A stretch of 64,000 nucleotides of DNA, taken from the NCBI GenBank assembly GCA_020849855.1, contig JADZFO010000051.1, positions 1 through 64,000 on the forward strand. The letters run 5' to 3'. The DNA is from a bacterium. GTDB taxonomy: Bacteria; 4484-113; JAFGCY01. The position numbers and the translations under genes were made by a program. Below, in pieces: positions 51,601-59,272 of the stretch (position 1 is its first letter; each line of letters starts with the position of its first letter). Below the pieces are notes generated by a model. The model was not told where the DNA came from, searched no databases, and worked only from the letters and a program-made list of their open reading frames with translations.

Positions 51601-51673
51601 TGAAATACAGCGCAATGGCGATCCCTGCGAATGACAGGGCGACCACCAGCAGGGTCCTGCGCCGTAAATCCAT
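48617..51673 (-). CDS. Membrane hybrid histidine kinase (CHASE4-like, HAMP, PAS, receiver)
   Basis: A 1018-residue sensor. The N-terminal helix (TLLVVALSFAGIAIALYFTL) and a second helix (ATALLVLVVSVVVCGSLLWLIL) flank a periplasmic CHASE4-like domain of about 230 residues. A HAMP linker, two PAS domains, HisKA (GGIAHDFNNLLVGIIG), HATPase (DNGIGMEP, GRGLGLAAVQGIV) and a C-terminal receiver follow. The receiver has AEE where DD is usual but keeps the phospho-Asp (LVLLDLDLSD) and Lys (LRKPF), so phosphotransfer may be altered. ATG 51673 follows a GGGGGAG site; a GTG at 51700 is also open. The 62 nt to the next kinase gene suggest co-transcription. Confidence 0.87.
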   Translation of the reverse strand: MDLRRRTLLVVALSFAGIAIALYFTLNSTVLSRLSSYENADARRSADVQQRTFEARLQEIRASAEQRAKSAALQDFMSQRSASRLQSALPAGDLQKAGFKLALVVDSRGQVLAGYFDPMASWNSKVWTSQIAGQIKSAGWPDWPALIAGGKLSGVINADGTTLLVGASPIRGRSGPRGYLVLGQPLDLSGLFTSQPGDEVRPHARWQSDAKLPRDMRDAAQKNESSDQPVYANIDQNSVAAYLFIPSLAANDTLIVRVSVPRRITQTGLEFGATALLVLVVSVVVCGSLLWLILDRQVLSRLGKLSEGVASVGAKGDPSLRVQLVGDDEVARLSMSINQMLGELERSQTQLRHSEQRFSALSAASFEAILIHDGSRIVDVNQALLDMFGHSRDQLVGSELEILAPHWLADGIWQLAQKAGEEPFEAFGATRGGATIPLEVRCRTLPYREQHFSVAAMRDISERRKAEAALRESEERYRRLVDLAQEGIVSNDANEVITFSNPTFASVLGYSPHQLVGRSLIELCTPSSAERMLQEASKRRSGLSGTYEVELVSRDNRIRAFHLTARPMFDESGVYEGSLGVFTDITERKQTEQAWLAAQKAESLGVLAGGIAHDFNNLLVGIIGNISLAIDSLPPASPVHKYLSEVDKASQRASELVEQMLAYSGKGRLALRKVDLNNVIEETIRLMGTSLPRHVQLELDLGRPLSTIDADEGLMRQMITSFLLNSVEAIRDVEGSIRIHTGQLNLDAAALRAIAPSAEMQPGSFVFVSVTDNGIGMEPEVRDKVFDPFFSTKFAGRGLGLAAVQGIVKRHRGAIQLESEPGRGSSFRVILPVSAGKSIDGEASETPTQVRSAAVRRSDPESPAPKNGHARLDVASLQQEAMQAASAANTVQEEEQRPQHRAMVVAEEATVRQVTSRILEQHGYTVRAQAGGSEAIQDFGDHHQSYDLVLLDLDLSDMAGLELFEALCRINPALNAVLISGEMESGGVTSSNGVKAAVLRKPFAPAQLLQEIKELARA

Positions 51674-51865
51674 CCCGATTGTGCTCCCCCGAAGCGCCAC
51701 ACCGGCCGTTTGATAACCGGCGGTCTCAACCCTGGCGCAGCCGCGAATGATAACGGCTCGCGGCCCATCCAGTGCGGCTTTAGGATAGATTTCATGTTAT
51801 CGTAACGGCCTTAATGTGCGTGATTAACATATGATCAAATAAACAGGCTTCTGGCGGCTGCGTCC

Positions 51866-51871
51866 TATAAT
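51866..51871 (+). promoter_or_regulatory. -10 box of the yqeK-LCP operon
   Basis: TATAAT is exact and lies 13 nt before the ATG at 51885, predicting a leader of only about 6 nt. Confidence 0.55.
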
Positions 51872-51884
51872 CCGCGCTCCATTT

Positions 51885-52499
51885 ATGGACCTTGAAGCAC
51901 TAGTTGAACAGCTGCGCCTGTATACCGGCACGCGCCGCCACGCCCACAGCCTGAACGTGATGCGGGCGGCGGCGGAGTTGGCGCGCCGGCATGCTCCACA
52001 TTTACTGGACCCGGCCCGCCTGGCGGGCCTGCTGCATGACAACGCCAAGCGCCTGGACGACGAGCAGCTGCTATCCATCGCAGCCGAGCGGCAGCTTGGG
52101 ATCTCGGCGGTGGAACGCAGCCAGCCGTCCCTTTTGCACGGGAAGGTTGGGGCTGCGCTGCTCAGCGAGCGCTTCGGCATCAGCGACCCGGAAGTCGAGG
52201 CCGCAGTCACCGACCATGTCACCGGGCGGCCGGGGATGGGGCTGCTGAGCCGTCTGCTCTATGTGGCGGACCAGTGCGCTGCAGACCGCAGTTTTCCGGG
52301 TGTCGAGCTGCTTCGCGAGATAAGCAGGGGTGACCTGGAGCAGGCTGTGCTGCTGGTGGCGCGCAACAAACTTCTAAGTGTGATACAACGTGGTTACCTG
52401 GTGGAGCCTAACACTGCCGCCCTGTACAACGAACAGGTAATGGCGGGCGTGCAGCTCCCCGCAGGGGTAAGCGATTTTGGCGGACTTGAGCAGGGCTAA
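51885..52499 (+). CDS. yqeK: YqeK-type HD-domain diadenosine tetraphosphate hydrolase
   Basis: A 204-residue HD-superfamily metallohydrolase. YqeK enzymes cleave Ap4A symmetrically to two ADP. The metal ligands are visible: His in RHAHSLNVM, HD in GLLHDNAKR, His in LLHGKVGA, His in VTDHVTGRPGM and Asp in LLYVADQCAADR. It shares a transcript with the LCP gene, whose start lies 23 nt inside it. nadD, which usually precedes yqeK, is absent here. The leader is very short. Confidence 0.88.
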   Translation: MDLEALVEQLRLYTGTRRHAHSLNVMRAAAELARRHAPHLLDPARLAGLLHDNAKRLDDEQLLSIAAERQLGISAVERSQPSLLHGKVGAALLSERFGISDPEVEAAVTDHVTGRPGMGLLSRLLYVADQCAADRSFPGVELLREISRGDLEQAVLLVARNKLLSVIQRGYLVEPNTAALYNEQVMAGVQLPAGVSDFGGLEQG

Positions 52500-54045
52500 G
52501 CAGGATGTGGATCAGGCGCAGGACACCGGCGCAGCCGGGGAGACCGCGCACGGCCACACGCAGGCGGAGAACGGTAACGGCAACCCGCCCGGGCACCTGC
52601 ATCCGGCCTCGATGACCGCACGGAAGCTGCGGGCCATGAACGCCGCGCTGATGGCTTCAGAGCAGGCGCGTGACAGCATGGACGAGGACGACATCCCCGA
52701 TGTCGGCTCCGGGCGCATCGGCACCATCAGCGAAGCTGCCAGCCGCCTGCGTGAGGCCGGCGTTATCCCGCCCACCCAGCCCATGGCGCAGCCGGGCGTG
52801 CTGCGCGGGCCTGCCGTACCCCAGCGCCGGAGGCGGCCAGCGCACCAGCGCCGCAGTTTCTGGGTCACCATCATGGCCTTCATAGTCTTGCTTGGCCTGC
52901 CATTTGCCTGGTGGTACTTCAGCCCGATGCTGGATCCCGTGACAGGCAAACTGGGCAAGCGCGGCGACCAGATCCCCGACCTGCCCAGGCTGTTCATCGA
53001 CCCGCAAAAGGCCCTGCTAAACGCCTTCGACGGCCAGAGCGAGGTGCAGTTCCTGCTGGTCGGCCTGGACCATGTGCCCCCCACCAAGCGCGACCCCAAC
53101 CCGATCCACCGCAGCGACAGCGTGATCATGGTCCGCGCCAACCTGGAGAACAAGGAAGTGCGCATGCTCAGCATCCCCCGCGACGGCTGGGTGATGCATA
53201 TCGGCAGCGAAGGCGAGGAGCTGGGCTGGGACAAGCTGGCGCACAGCTATGCCAATGGCACGGAAGACAACCCGGACAACCCCGAAGGCGGTATCCGTCG
53301 CACCAAGATGACCGTCGAGCACCTGATGGGCGTGCCGGTGGACTACTACATGATCATCGAGATCGACGGCTTTCAGAAGATCATTGATGAGCTGGGCGGC
53401 ATCACAGTCGACGTTGAGAAGAGGATGAAGTACCGCGACCGCGCCGGTGGCCTGAACATTGACCTGCAGCCGGGCGTGCAGCTGCTCAACGGCGAGCAGG
53501 CCATGGGTTACGCGCGCTTCCGCCACGACGCGGTGGGCGACATTGGCCGCATGGCCCGCCAGCAGCAGGTGATCAAGGCCATCATCACAGAGCTGCAGAA
53601 GCCGGAGAACCTGCCCAAGCTGCCGGTGCTGGGCCAGTTGCTGGGAAAAGCCCTCAAGACCAACTTGCGCATGGACCAGATGCTGGCGCTGGTGAACCAG
53701 AGCAAGAAGTTTGAGCTGAGCAAGATCCAGTCCATGACCCTGCCCAGCTACTGGAACCGCGAGCCGGGCCACCGCATCGATCTGCCCGGCGCCGATGGCG
53801 GGATGGATGCCCAGGCGATCTTTGACCGAGATGTCGAGGCCAGCCGCGAGTTCATCCTGAACACCCAGCCACCTCCTCCGCCGCCGCTTGAAGGCGAAGC
53901 TGCGGATGGGACCACCCCGGACAGCGGGGCATCCCAGGAGTTCGTCGGCGGGTCCGCCCTTGAGGACAGCCAGACGGACAGCACTGACGCAGCGTCGGAA
54001 ACACCCGACAGTGACCGCGTGCGCAACCCCTGCGCCGGGGACTGA
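52477..54045 (+). CDS. LytR-CpsA-Psr (LCP) family cell-wall polymer transferase
   Basis: A 522-residue protein. The cytoplasmic N-terminus is basic and Pro-rich (about residues 1-125), then one membrane helix (WVTIMAFIVLLGLPFAWWYF) and an extracytoplasmic LCP domain (about 180-430). Family motifs include VQFLLVGLDHVPP, HRSDSVIMVRANLENKEVRMLSIPRDGWV, the Arg-rich region with DYYMIIEIDGFQKIIDELGGITVDVEKRMKYRD, and GEQAMGYARFRHD. LCP enzymes attach glycopolymers to peptidoglycan. The TTG at 52477 follows GGGGT; a later ATG (MTARKLRAM) is possible. A Pro/acidic tail ends the protein. Confidence 0.88.
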   Translation: MADLSRAKQDVDQAQDTGAAGETAHGHTQAENGNGNPPGHLHPASMTARKLRAMNAALMASEQARDSMDEDDIPDVGSGRIGTISEAASRLREAGVIPPTQPMAQPGVLRGPAVPQRRRRPAHQRRSFWVTIMAFIVLLGLPFAWWYFSPMLDPVTGKLGKRGDQIPDLPRLFIDPQKALLNAFDGQSEVQFLLVGLDHVPPTKRDPNPIHRSDSVIMVRANLENKEVRMLSIPRDGWVMHIGSEGEELGWDKLAHSYANGTEDNPDNPEGGIRRTKMTVEHLMGVPVDYYMIIEIDGFQKIIDELGGITVDVEKRMKYRDRAGGLNIDLQPGVQLLNGEQAMGYARFRHDAVGDIGRMARQQQVIKAIITELQKPENLPKLPVLGQLLGKALKTNLRMDQMLALVNQSKKFELSKIQSMTLPSYWNREPGHRIDLPGADGGMDAQAIFDRDVEASREFILNTQPPPPPPLEGEAADGTTPDSGASQEFVGGSALEDSQTDSTDAASETPDSDRVRNPCAGD

Positions 54046-54125
54046 GCGCCCCGCGTCAGTCAGCCAGTTGCCGGCACGAACAGGAAATTGCCGCGCCGTG
54101 CTGAAAGTCCTGTTACCATCTAAAA

Positions 54126-56753
54126 GTGAAGGGAATCAGGGGTGGTCTGCTGAAAGCTGCTGTGATGGGCCTCCTGCTGGCCGGAGCCTGCGGCAGGAAC
54201 TCCGCTGAACTGCAAGATCAGAGCGGCGGACAGGAAGCTCCGGGCATGGCCGAACTGAGCCGGCTGCTGGATGCTGAGCTGCAGCGCCTCGGCATCGACC
54301 CCAGCCGTGCTGTGGCTAAAGCGCCCTCCGGCGACAACAACAGGGTGCTGGACCTCTCCCTGAGTAATATCGATCCTGACGGTCCGGGTCTTGGCACAGC
54401 CCCACCCACAGCAATCCGCCTGAGCTGGACCGAGCAGTTCGTCGGCGACCTGAACCAGGACGGTGTAGTCGGCGTGCAGGACCTCGCCGCCATTGGACAG
54501 AACTACCAGCGTCGTGTGAGTTATGAGGACCCGCAGCTCCACGATGGCATTGCGCACTGGCCCAGCGGTGACGCTGCCGGCCTGGGCGCACCCAACTGGC
54601 GCCTGGCCCGCGTTGACGGCATCAGCGACGGCGTGATCAGCGTGAATGACCTCACCTCCATCGGCCTGCACTTTGGCGAGCGCATGGACGGCTACCTGAT
54701 CCGCCGTGGCATCAACCGCGGCAGCGGCAGCATCGATTGGGACAGCCAGCCGCTGGACCTTGGCAGCGGGAGCATGCTCTCTGTTGAGCGTTCGGCCTTC
54801 AGCGCCGCCCTCGGCCTGCCCTTCCGCTATGAGCTGGAGATCCCGCTGGAGGAAGCGCAGTTCAACCAGTACTTCAGCGTGCAGGGCTGCGACAGCCTTA
54901 GCCAGACCTTCGGACCTGAAAGCACATTAATCTCATATTCGCCGAACCCCGGTGTGGATACAGAAGCACCGGTATGGACGGACAGCGTTGGCGCCGTCAA
55001 AGTCCAGCCCGGCGACCACAGCCTGACGGTCTTCTTCGGCATGGCCACCGACCAGCAAAGCCCGCCGGTCAGGTACAGGGTCTACTACGCACAGGGGGAC
55101 GCCCTGCAGCCCGATGCCCCCTTTGACTTTGAAAGCGCACAGATGCAGACCGTAAGCGCGGGGCCACTGGTGATAACGGGCCTCGAAAACACGCAGTACT
55201 GGAGGGCCGTCGTGCGCGCGATCGACAGCGCCGACCCGCCCAATGAGGAACAGAACACGATTGTCCGCGGGGCGAAGATCGGCGCCAGCGATATCTATCC
55301 GCCACAGTGGCAGGGGCAACCCGGCCTGCTGGATGTCTACTACGGCACGGGAACAGCCCTGCTGGTCTGCAACAGCGCCGTGGACAGCCAGCAGGACCAG
55401 TTCGGGCTTTGGGAGTCCGGCCCGGTGGTTTACCGGGTCTATCACGGCGAGGGCGAGCTGCCGGACATTGAGAATGCCCAGATAATGGAGTTCACGGACC
55501 GCCAGCTCGAAGGCTGCATTCTGCCGATAAGCGGCCTTGATACCAGCAAGAGCCACTGGTTCTGTGTGCGGGCAAGGGACAGTGCTGACCAGGCCAATGA
55601 AGAGGCAAACTCGGTCTTCAGAGTTGCCAAAGGAGTAAGCAGCCGCAGCTTCCCGGCGCCACTGGGCGGACCCGCGGTTCCCGCAGGTGCGCTCTCCAGC
55701 GGGCCCGAGATGTTTGCTTATTCGCCCGGGCTCAGCGAACAGCGCCTGGTAACCCAGAGCGAGCATGAGGGTGAGCACTGGGCCAGCGTCTGGAGTCTCG
55801 GTACTTCCGGCTACCAGCCGGCTGGCGACTTTTTGCTGGCGGCCGCGGGCGAGGCCCCTGCATTCTCGCTGCAGGGAGCGGCTCTGGATACGAACCTGCA
55901 ACTGCGGGCGCTGTACATCAGCGAGATGCAGTTCGGCGAACACTTCACCGTCAGCGAGTTTCGCCAGAGCCTGGGCCACAGCACCAGCCACAGCAAAGCC
56001 GGTGACTTTGAGGTCAACCTCTGCGGCTACAACATCAACTCTGAGCCTTTCTGCATCTATGACGCATTTGAAACCAGCGTGGCGACCGGCCAGACCAACT
56101 TCAAGTTCTACATGTCCGGCTTGCCGCTTTCGGCCTCCAACCTGATCTACGACACCAGCAGCGGATCAGGCCCGCAGACAGTCAACCTCTGGGACTGGGG
56201 CTACAGCCGCCTGGCTGACGGGCGGATCGGCCTGATGCTGCAGATCACGGACTACATCAGCGGAGCCGAGAGCTATCAGCTCCTGCTGTCAAGCAGCCTC
56301 AGCCACGCTGTTCAGCCTTTCAGCCTGCCCAGTGGCCGCCTGGTGGGGCTGCTTGGCAACGGCGCGCCCGACCCGCTTGTCGTGCTTGAGCACGAAGAGG
56401 ACGGCAACAGGATCCAGTCGCTGCAGGATCAGCAAAGCTCATTCAGCATTGGCGTGCTGCCAGGGATGAACGTCAAGCGCAGCCAGATGCAGGCCTCCAG
56501 CCTCGGCGCATGGAAGGCGGCGCTGGAGCTGAGCAGTGCTTCCTACTATGGCAGCACTGACAGCCTCAAGCTGCAGGCCCTGATAATCCACGGCCCGGAT
56601 GGTGAGCAGAAGCTGCCGCTCCTGCTGGAACCGGGGGCGACATCCTTCAAGCCTCTGGCCGTGCTGGACGAATCGCTTTACGTGCTGAGCTACTACGTGC
56701 CGCAGGCTGGCGGAGGCGGGATTGACCGGCATCTGGCTGTGTTCTTCAAGTAG
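54126..56753 (+). CDS. Dockerin-bearing surface lipoprotein
   Basis: An 875-residue exported protein with a lipobox (LLLAGAC, Cys22). Two dockerin-like calcium loops, GDLNQDGVVGVQDLAAIG (near 107) and DGISDGVISVNDLTSIGL (near 163), are followed by two FnIII-like repeats (VRYRVYYAQGD ... NTQYWRAVVRAIDSADPPNEEQNT and a similar one) and a C-terminal beta-rich half of about 350 residues that I do not recognise. No cohesin-like domain is obvious. The start is GTG with TACCAT (54114-54119) 6 nt upstream, so it probably has its own leaderless mRNA. It interrupts the usual LCP-rsfS neighbourhood. Confidence 0.7.
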   Translation: MKGIRGGLLKAAVMGLLLAGACGRNSAELQDQSGGQEAPGMAELSRLLDAELQRLGIDPSRAVAKAPSGDNNRVLDLSLSNIDPDGPGLGTAPPTAIRLSWTEQFVGDLNQDGVVGVQDLAAIGQNYQRRVSYEDPQLHDGIAHWPSGDAAGLGAPNWRLARVDGISDGVISVNDLTSIGLHFGERMDGYLIRRGINRGSGSIDWDSQPLDLGSGSMLSVERSAFSAALGLPFRYELEIPLEEAQFNQYFSVQGCDSLSQTFGPESTLISYSPNPGVDTEAPVWTDSVGAVKVQPGDHSLTVFFGMATDQQSPPVRYRVYYAQGDALQPDAPFDFESAQMQTVSAGPLVITGLENTQYWRAVVRAIDSADPPNEEQNTIVRGAKIGASDIYPPQWQGQPGLLDVYYGTGTALLVCNSAVDSQQDQFGLWESGPVVYRVYHGEGELPDIENAQIMEFTDRQLEGCILPISGLDTSKSHWFCVRARDSADQANEEANSVFRVAKGVSSRSFPAPLGGPAVPAGALSSGPEMFAYSPGLSEQRLVTQSEHEGEHWASVWSLGTSGYQPAGDFLLAAAGEAPAFSLQGAALDTNLQLRALYISEMQFGEHFTVSEFRQSLGHSTSHSKAGDFEVNLCGYNINSEPFCIYDAFETSVATGQTNFKFYMSGLPLSASNLIYDTSSGSGPQTVNLWDWGYSRLADGRIGLMLQITDYISGAESYQLLLSSSLSHAVQPFSLPSGRLVGLLGNGAPDPLVVLEHEEDGNRIQSLQDQQSSFSIGVLPGMNVKRSQMQASSLGAWKAALELSSASYYGSTDSLKLQALIIHGPDGEQKLPLLLEPGATSFKPLAVLDESLYVLSYYVPQAGGGGIDRHLAVFFK

Positions 56754-57058
56754 TTGGCGGAGGCTTTACGCGGCAGCTTGCAAAAGCTTGATACACGGGT
56801 GATAATCTGGTGTTGACGATGCTTAAGCCTATCCGGCCTTACAATAGCAATCTGAACACAAGGGCCGCATGCTGAGCCAGGGCTCGCCGGCCAGTCCACG
56901 CTTTCAGTGCCTCCGCACGCTGCAAGCTCTCAGGCACTGTATCCAAAGATGCCACAGATGCTCTCCAGTTCTGTGCATTTGCGTGACAGCTGCCACTGCG
57001 GTGGTATCAGCAATTGATCGCCCCAGCCATCCGGCCGGGGCTGGAGACAAAGCCAAAC
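56754..57058 (+). promoter_or_regulatory. rsfS upstream region with promoter
   Basis: This 305-bp gap holds a good promoter: TTGCAA (56778-56783), 17 bp, GATAAT (56801-56806). A second possible -10, TACAAT, lies near 56835. The remaining 200 bp are a leader with no RNA motif that I recognise. A 65-codon frame from 56869 overlaps rsfS but has no coding support. Confidence 0.5.
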
Positions 57059-57526
57059 ATGATTAATGAAGAAAAAGTTGAGTCCTTAACCCCTGGGTCG
57101 GCGTCTGACCCGCGCGGCGGTGTGCTGGTTGATACGCGTCCCGAAAGCCGCAAACGCAGCCAGGGCCCGGCCGATGATGACGACCTGACCATTGACGACA
57201 TACTCGAGGTCATTCGCACCGCGCTGGAAGACAAGAAGGGCCAGGAAGTGCGGATTATTGACGTCGCCGAGCACTGCGATTACATGGAATACCTAGTCGT
57301 AGCCAGCGGTCTGAGCGATACCCACAACCGCGCGCTGGCCGACAATGTAATGTCTGAGCTGGCCCGCTATGGTATAATCCGCGACGATCTCCAGGGTTAC
57401 CGCCGTGGCGACTGGATCCTCATTGACTACGATGTTCTCGTGGTCCATCTCTTCCTTCCGGCGCTTAGAGAGTTCTATCGTCTGGAGGAGCTTTGGGCCA
57501 GCGGTGAGGAGATCAAAGCGGCTTAA
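57059..57526 (+). CDS. rsfS: Ribosomal silencing factor RsfS
   Basis: A 155-residue protein that binds uL14 and blocks subunit joining when nutrients are scarce. The RsfS core is clear: ALEDKKGQEVRIIDVAEHCDYMEYLVVASGLSDTHNRALADNV ... GYRRGDWILIDYDVLVVHLFLPALREFYRLEELW. A 45-residue acidic N-terminal extension (PADDDDLTIDD) is longer than in E. coli. The ATG at 57059 is preferred over an in-frame TTG at 57014. The usual yqeK/LCP neighbours lie upstream, separated by a dockerin gene. A tRNA gene follows 42 nt later. Confidence 0.92.
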   Translation: MINEEKVESLTPGSASDPRGGVLVDTRPESRKRSQGPADDDDLTIDDILEVIRTALEDKKGQEVRIIDVAEHCDYMEYLVVASGLSDTHNRALADNVMSELARYGIIRDDLQGYRRGDWILIDYDVLVVHLFLPALREFYRLEELWASGEEIKAA

Positions 57527-57568
57527 GGCCTTCAAAATCGGGCGCGTGCGCCCGTGCCGCCCATTCGT

Positions 57569-57640
57569 GGGGCTGTGGCGCAGTGGTAGCGCATCTGTCT
57601 GGCAGACAGAGGGTCAGGGGTTCGAGTCCCCTCAGCTCCA
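57569..57640 (+). tRNA. tRNA-Ala (GGC anticodon)
   Basis: A complete 72-nt cloverleaf. The acceptor GGGGCTG pairs with CAGCTCC and includes the G3:U70 pair that marks tRNA-Ala. The D-stem is GCGC/GCGC, and the anticodon stem TCTGT/ACAGA carries the loop CTGGCAG (anticodon GGC at 57601-57603). The T-stem is AGGGG/CCCCT with the loop TTCGAGT. CCA is not encoded. A run of six T follows from 57642 and may terminate transcription. Confidence 0.95.
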
Positions 57641-57742
57641 CTTTTTTGCTATTTGGGAACCTGTACAATCGAGATTAAGTCTGCTTAAATGGCCGGGTCA
57701 CTCCGGTCTAGGCAGGAGTTAACTATTCTGCGAGGGTGGGAA

Positions 57743-59164
57743 ATGCCTTCTCGTCTTGGTAAGGCCCTTGGCGTGGCGCTCGCCGCCAGTGCCCTGGCGC
57801 TGCCCCTTAACTTCGCTCAGGCTTTTGAACGCTCGGCAATTGCCCTGCGCTTCAAGCCCGTCGAAGAGTCCTACGAGCGTTATATGTTCCAGCTCGTCAT
57901 GAGCGGCGCGCATATCTCGCCCGGCATCAAGGATGAAATGGCCTGGGGTGAGTTCGGCATCGGCACCGTCTACAAGGACGAGGTTGTGGATGCCGGCAAC
58001 CAGTACACCCGGCACAGCATGACCTTCTATACCTACAACGTCAAGCAGCTCCAGACCGGGCTTGGCCAGGACCGCAACGACCCGCGCTTCGGCGGCAATC
58101 CCTTCCCGGATGTGCCCGGCGACGGCGGCAACGACGGCGGCGGCGGTGAAGGCGGCGGCGGCGAGGACGGCGGCGAAGGCGGCGGCGGCGGCAACGAAGG
58201 CGGCGGCGGCGGTAACGGCGGCGGCGGCGGTAACGGCCCCAAGCCGACCAGCTCCGGTGGCCGCATGGGTGCGGGCGGCGGCTTCATTGGCAGCCTGGGC
58301 CTGCCCCCCGGCGCGGGTTCCGGTAACGGCCCCAGCCCCCTGCAGGCGCCCGGTGGCGGCGGTGACGGCGGCAGTGGCGACCCCGGCGACCGTGACGGCG
58401 GCGATGAGCGCGCCGGCGGCCGCACGGCCACCACGGTCAACCTGGACACCATCCGCGTGACTAACCTTGATTACATCGTCGACCCCAGCGGCAACATCCT
58501 TGACGTTGGCGGCCTCGACCTCCTGCGCAAGGTCAGCCAGAACCAGCTGATCAACAGCGAGGACAAGAAGAACTTCGTCGACATCAACATCAGCCATGTA
58601 TTCGAGTGGTCGCACATGCTGCGCCTGCCGGACTACCCGGTCTACAAAGAAGACATCTGGTTCTCCGAGATGCCGATCCACGTCCCCGGCCTGCCCTATG
58701 ACAAGCCGGTGCTGACGAAGTTCATGTACAAGCTGATCGACTTCCGCACCGTTGGCGACCGCAAGGTGGCCGTAGTCGACATGACCGGTGTGACCGAGTG
58801 GAACCACGAGTGGGACACCACCGCGGCCGGGACTCTGACCGAGTTCAAGAGCTGGGGCAATATGGGCTTCTCCGCCCGCTACTGGTTCGACTACGAGACC
58901 AACACGATCTTTGCGATCACCCGCCCGCCCTTTACGGACTGGCAGTACCAGCGCAACTACCCCCCGGGAATCAACTTCTTCATCCCCTACGATCCGATCA
59001 CCGGATTCAACATGACCTTCCCGGGTCTGGCGATCACCATGGAGTTCTTCTACAACACGCGGGAGACCGACATCTCCGGCAAGCCGCGCCTGGTTGAAGT
59101 GGAGCCCAAGGAGCAGCGCCGCTACATCGTGCTCAACATGCTCTGCCAGCTCGAAGCTGAGTAA
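57743..59164 (+). CDS. Secreted protein with long glycine-rich linker, function unknown
   Basis: A 473-residue exported protein. A signal peptide (GKALGVALAASALALPLNFAQA) is followed by a beta-rich N domain (about 28-125), a low-complexity Gly/Asp/Asn/Glu-rich linker (about 128-245) and a C domain (250-473) rich in Trp, Tyr and Phe (ISHVFEWSHMLRLPDYPVY ... TEWNHEWDTTAAGTLTEFKSWGNMGFSARYWFDYE). I recognise neither folded part. ATG 57743 follows GAGGG; TACAAT near 57663 may be the -10. A very strong terminator follows, which suggests a highly expressed single-gene unit. Confidence 0.75.
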   Translation: MPSRLGKALGVALAASALALPLNFAQAFERSAIALRFKPVEESYERYMFQLVMSGAHISPGIKDEMAWGEFGIGTVYKDEVVDAGNQYTRHSMTFYTYNVKQLQTGLGQDRNDPRFGGNPFPDVPGDGGNDGGGGEGGGGEDGGEGGGGGNEGGGGGNGGGGGNGPKPTSSGGRMGAGGGFIGSLGLPPGAGSGNGPSPLQAPGGGGDGGSGDPGDRDGGDERAGGRTATTVNLDTIRVTNLDYIVDPSGNILDVGGLDLLRKVSQNQLINSEDKKNFVDINISHVFEWSHMLRLPDYPVYKEDIWFSEMPIHVPGLPYDKPVLTKFMYKLIDFRTVGDRKVAVVDMTGVTEWNHEWDTTAAGTLTEFKSWGNMGFSARYWFDYETNTIFAITRPPFTDWQYQRNYPPGINFFIPYDPITGFNMTFPGLAITMEFFYNTRETDISGKPRLVEVEPKEQRRYIVLNMLCQLEAE

Positions 59165-59186
59165 GAACACTTTCAGGAATTTTCAA

Positions 59187-59222
59187 GGCTCCGGGCCAAG
59201 GCCCGGAGCCTTTTTCTTTTTC
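59187..59222 (+). terminator. Strong intrinsic terminator
   Basis: GGCTCCGGGCC and GGCCCGGAGCC form an 11-bp perfect stem around AA (59187-59210), followed by TTTTTCTTTTTC. It ends transcription of the Gly-rich secreted protein gene. Confidence 0.95.
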
Positions 59223-59272
59223 GCGGGTCTGTAGCAGCGACCGGGGGTTAGTTAGGCACGGAGGTGTCTGGG

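Noticed and set aside
14753-56753. A cellulosome gene cluster
   Set aside because: Dockerin modules are present, but no glycoside hydrolase, carbohydrate-binding module or multi-cohesin scaffoldin is in the window.
56869-57066. A 65-codon frame upstream of rsfS
   Set aside because: It overlaps the rsfS start, has no recognisable domain, and looks like chance reading of the leader.
57719-59170. A 483-codon open frame on the minus strand opposite the Gly-rich gene
   Set aside because: It is an antisense shadow produced by GC-rich codon bias. It has no Shine-Dalgarno or promoter, and its low-complexity Ala/Val sequence mirrors the Gly repeats.
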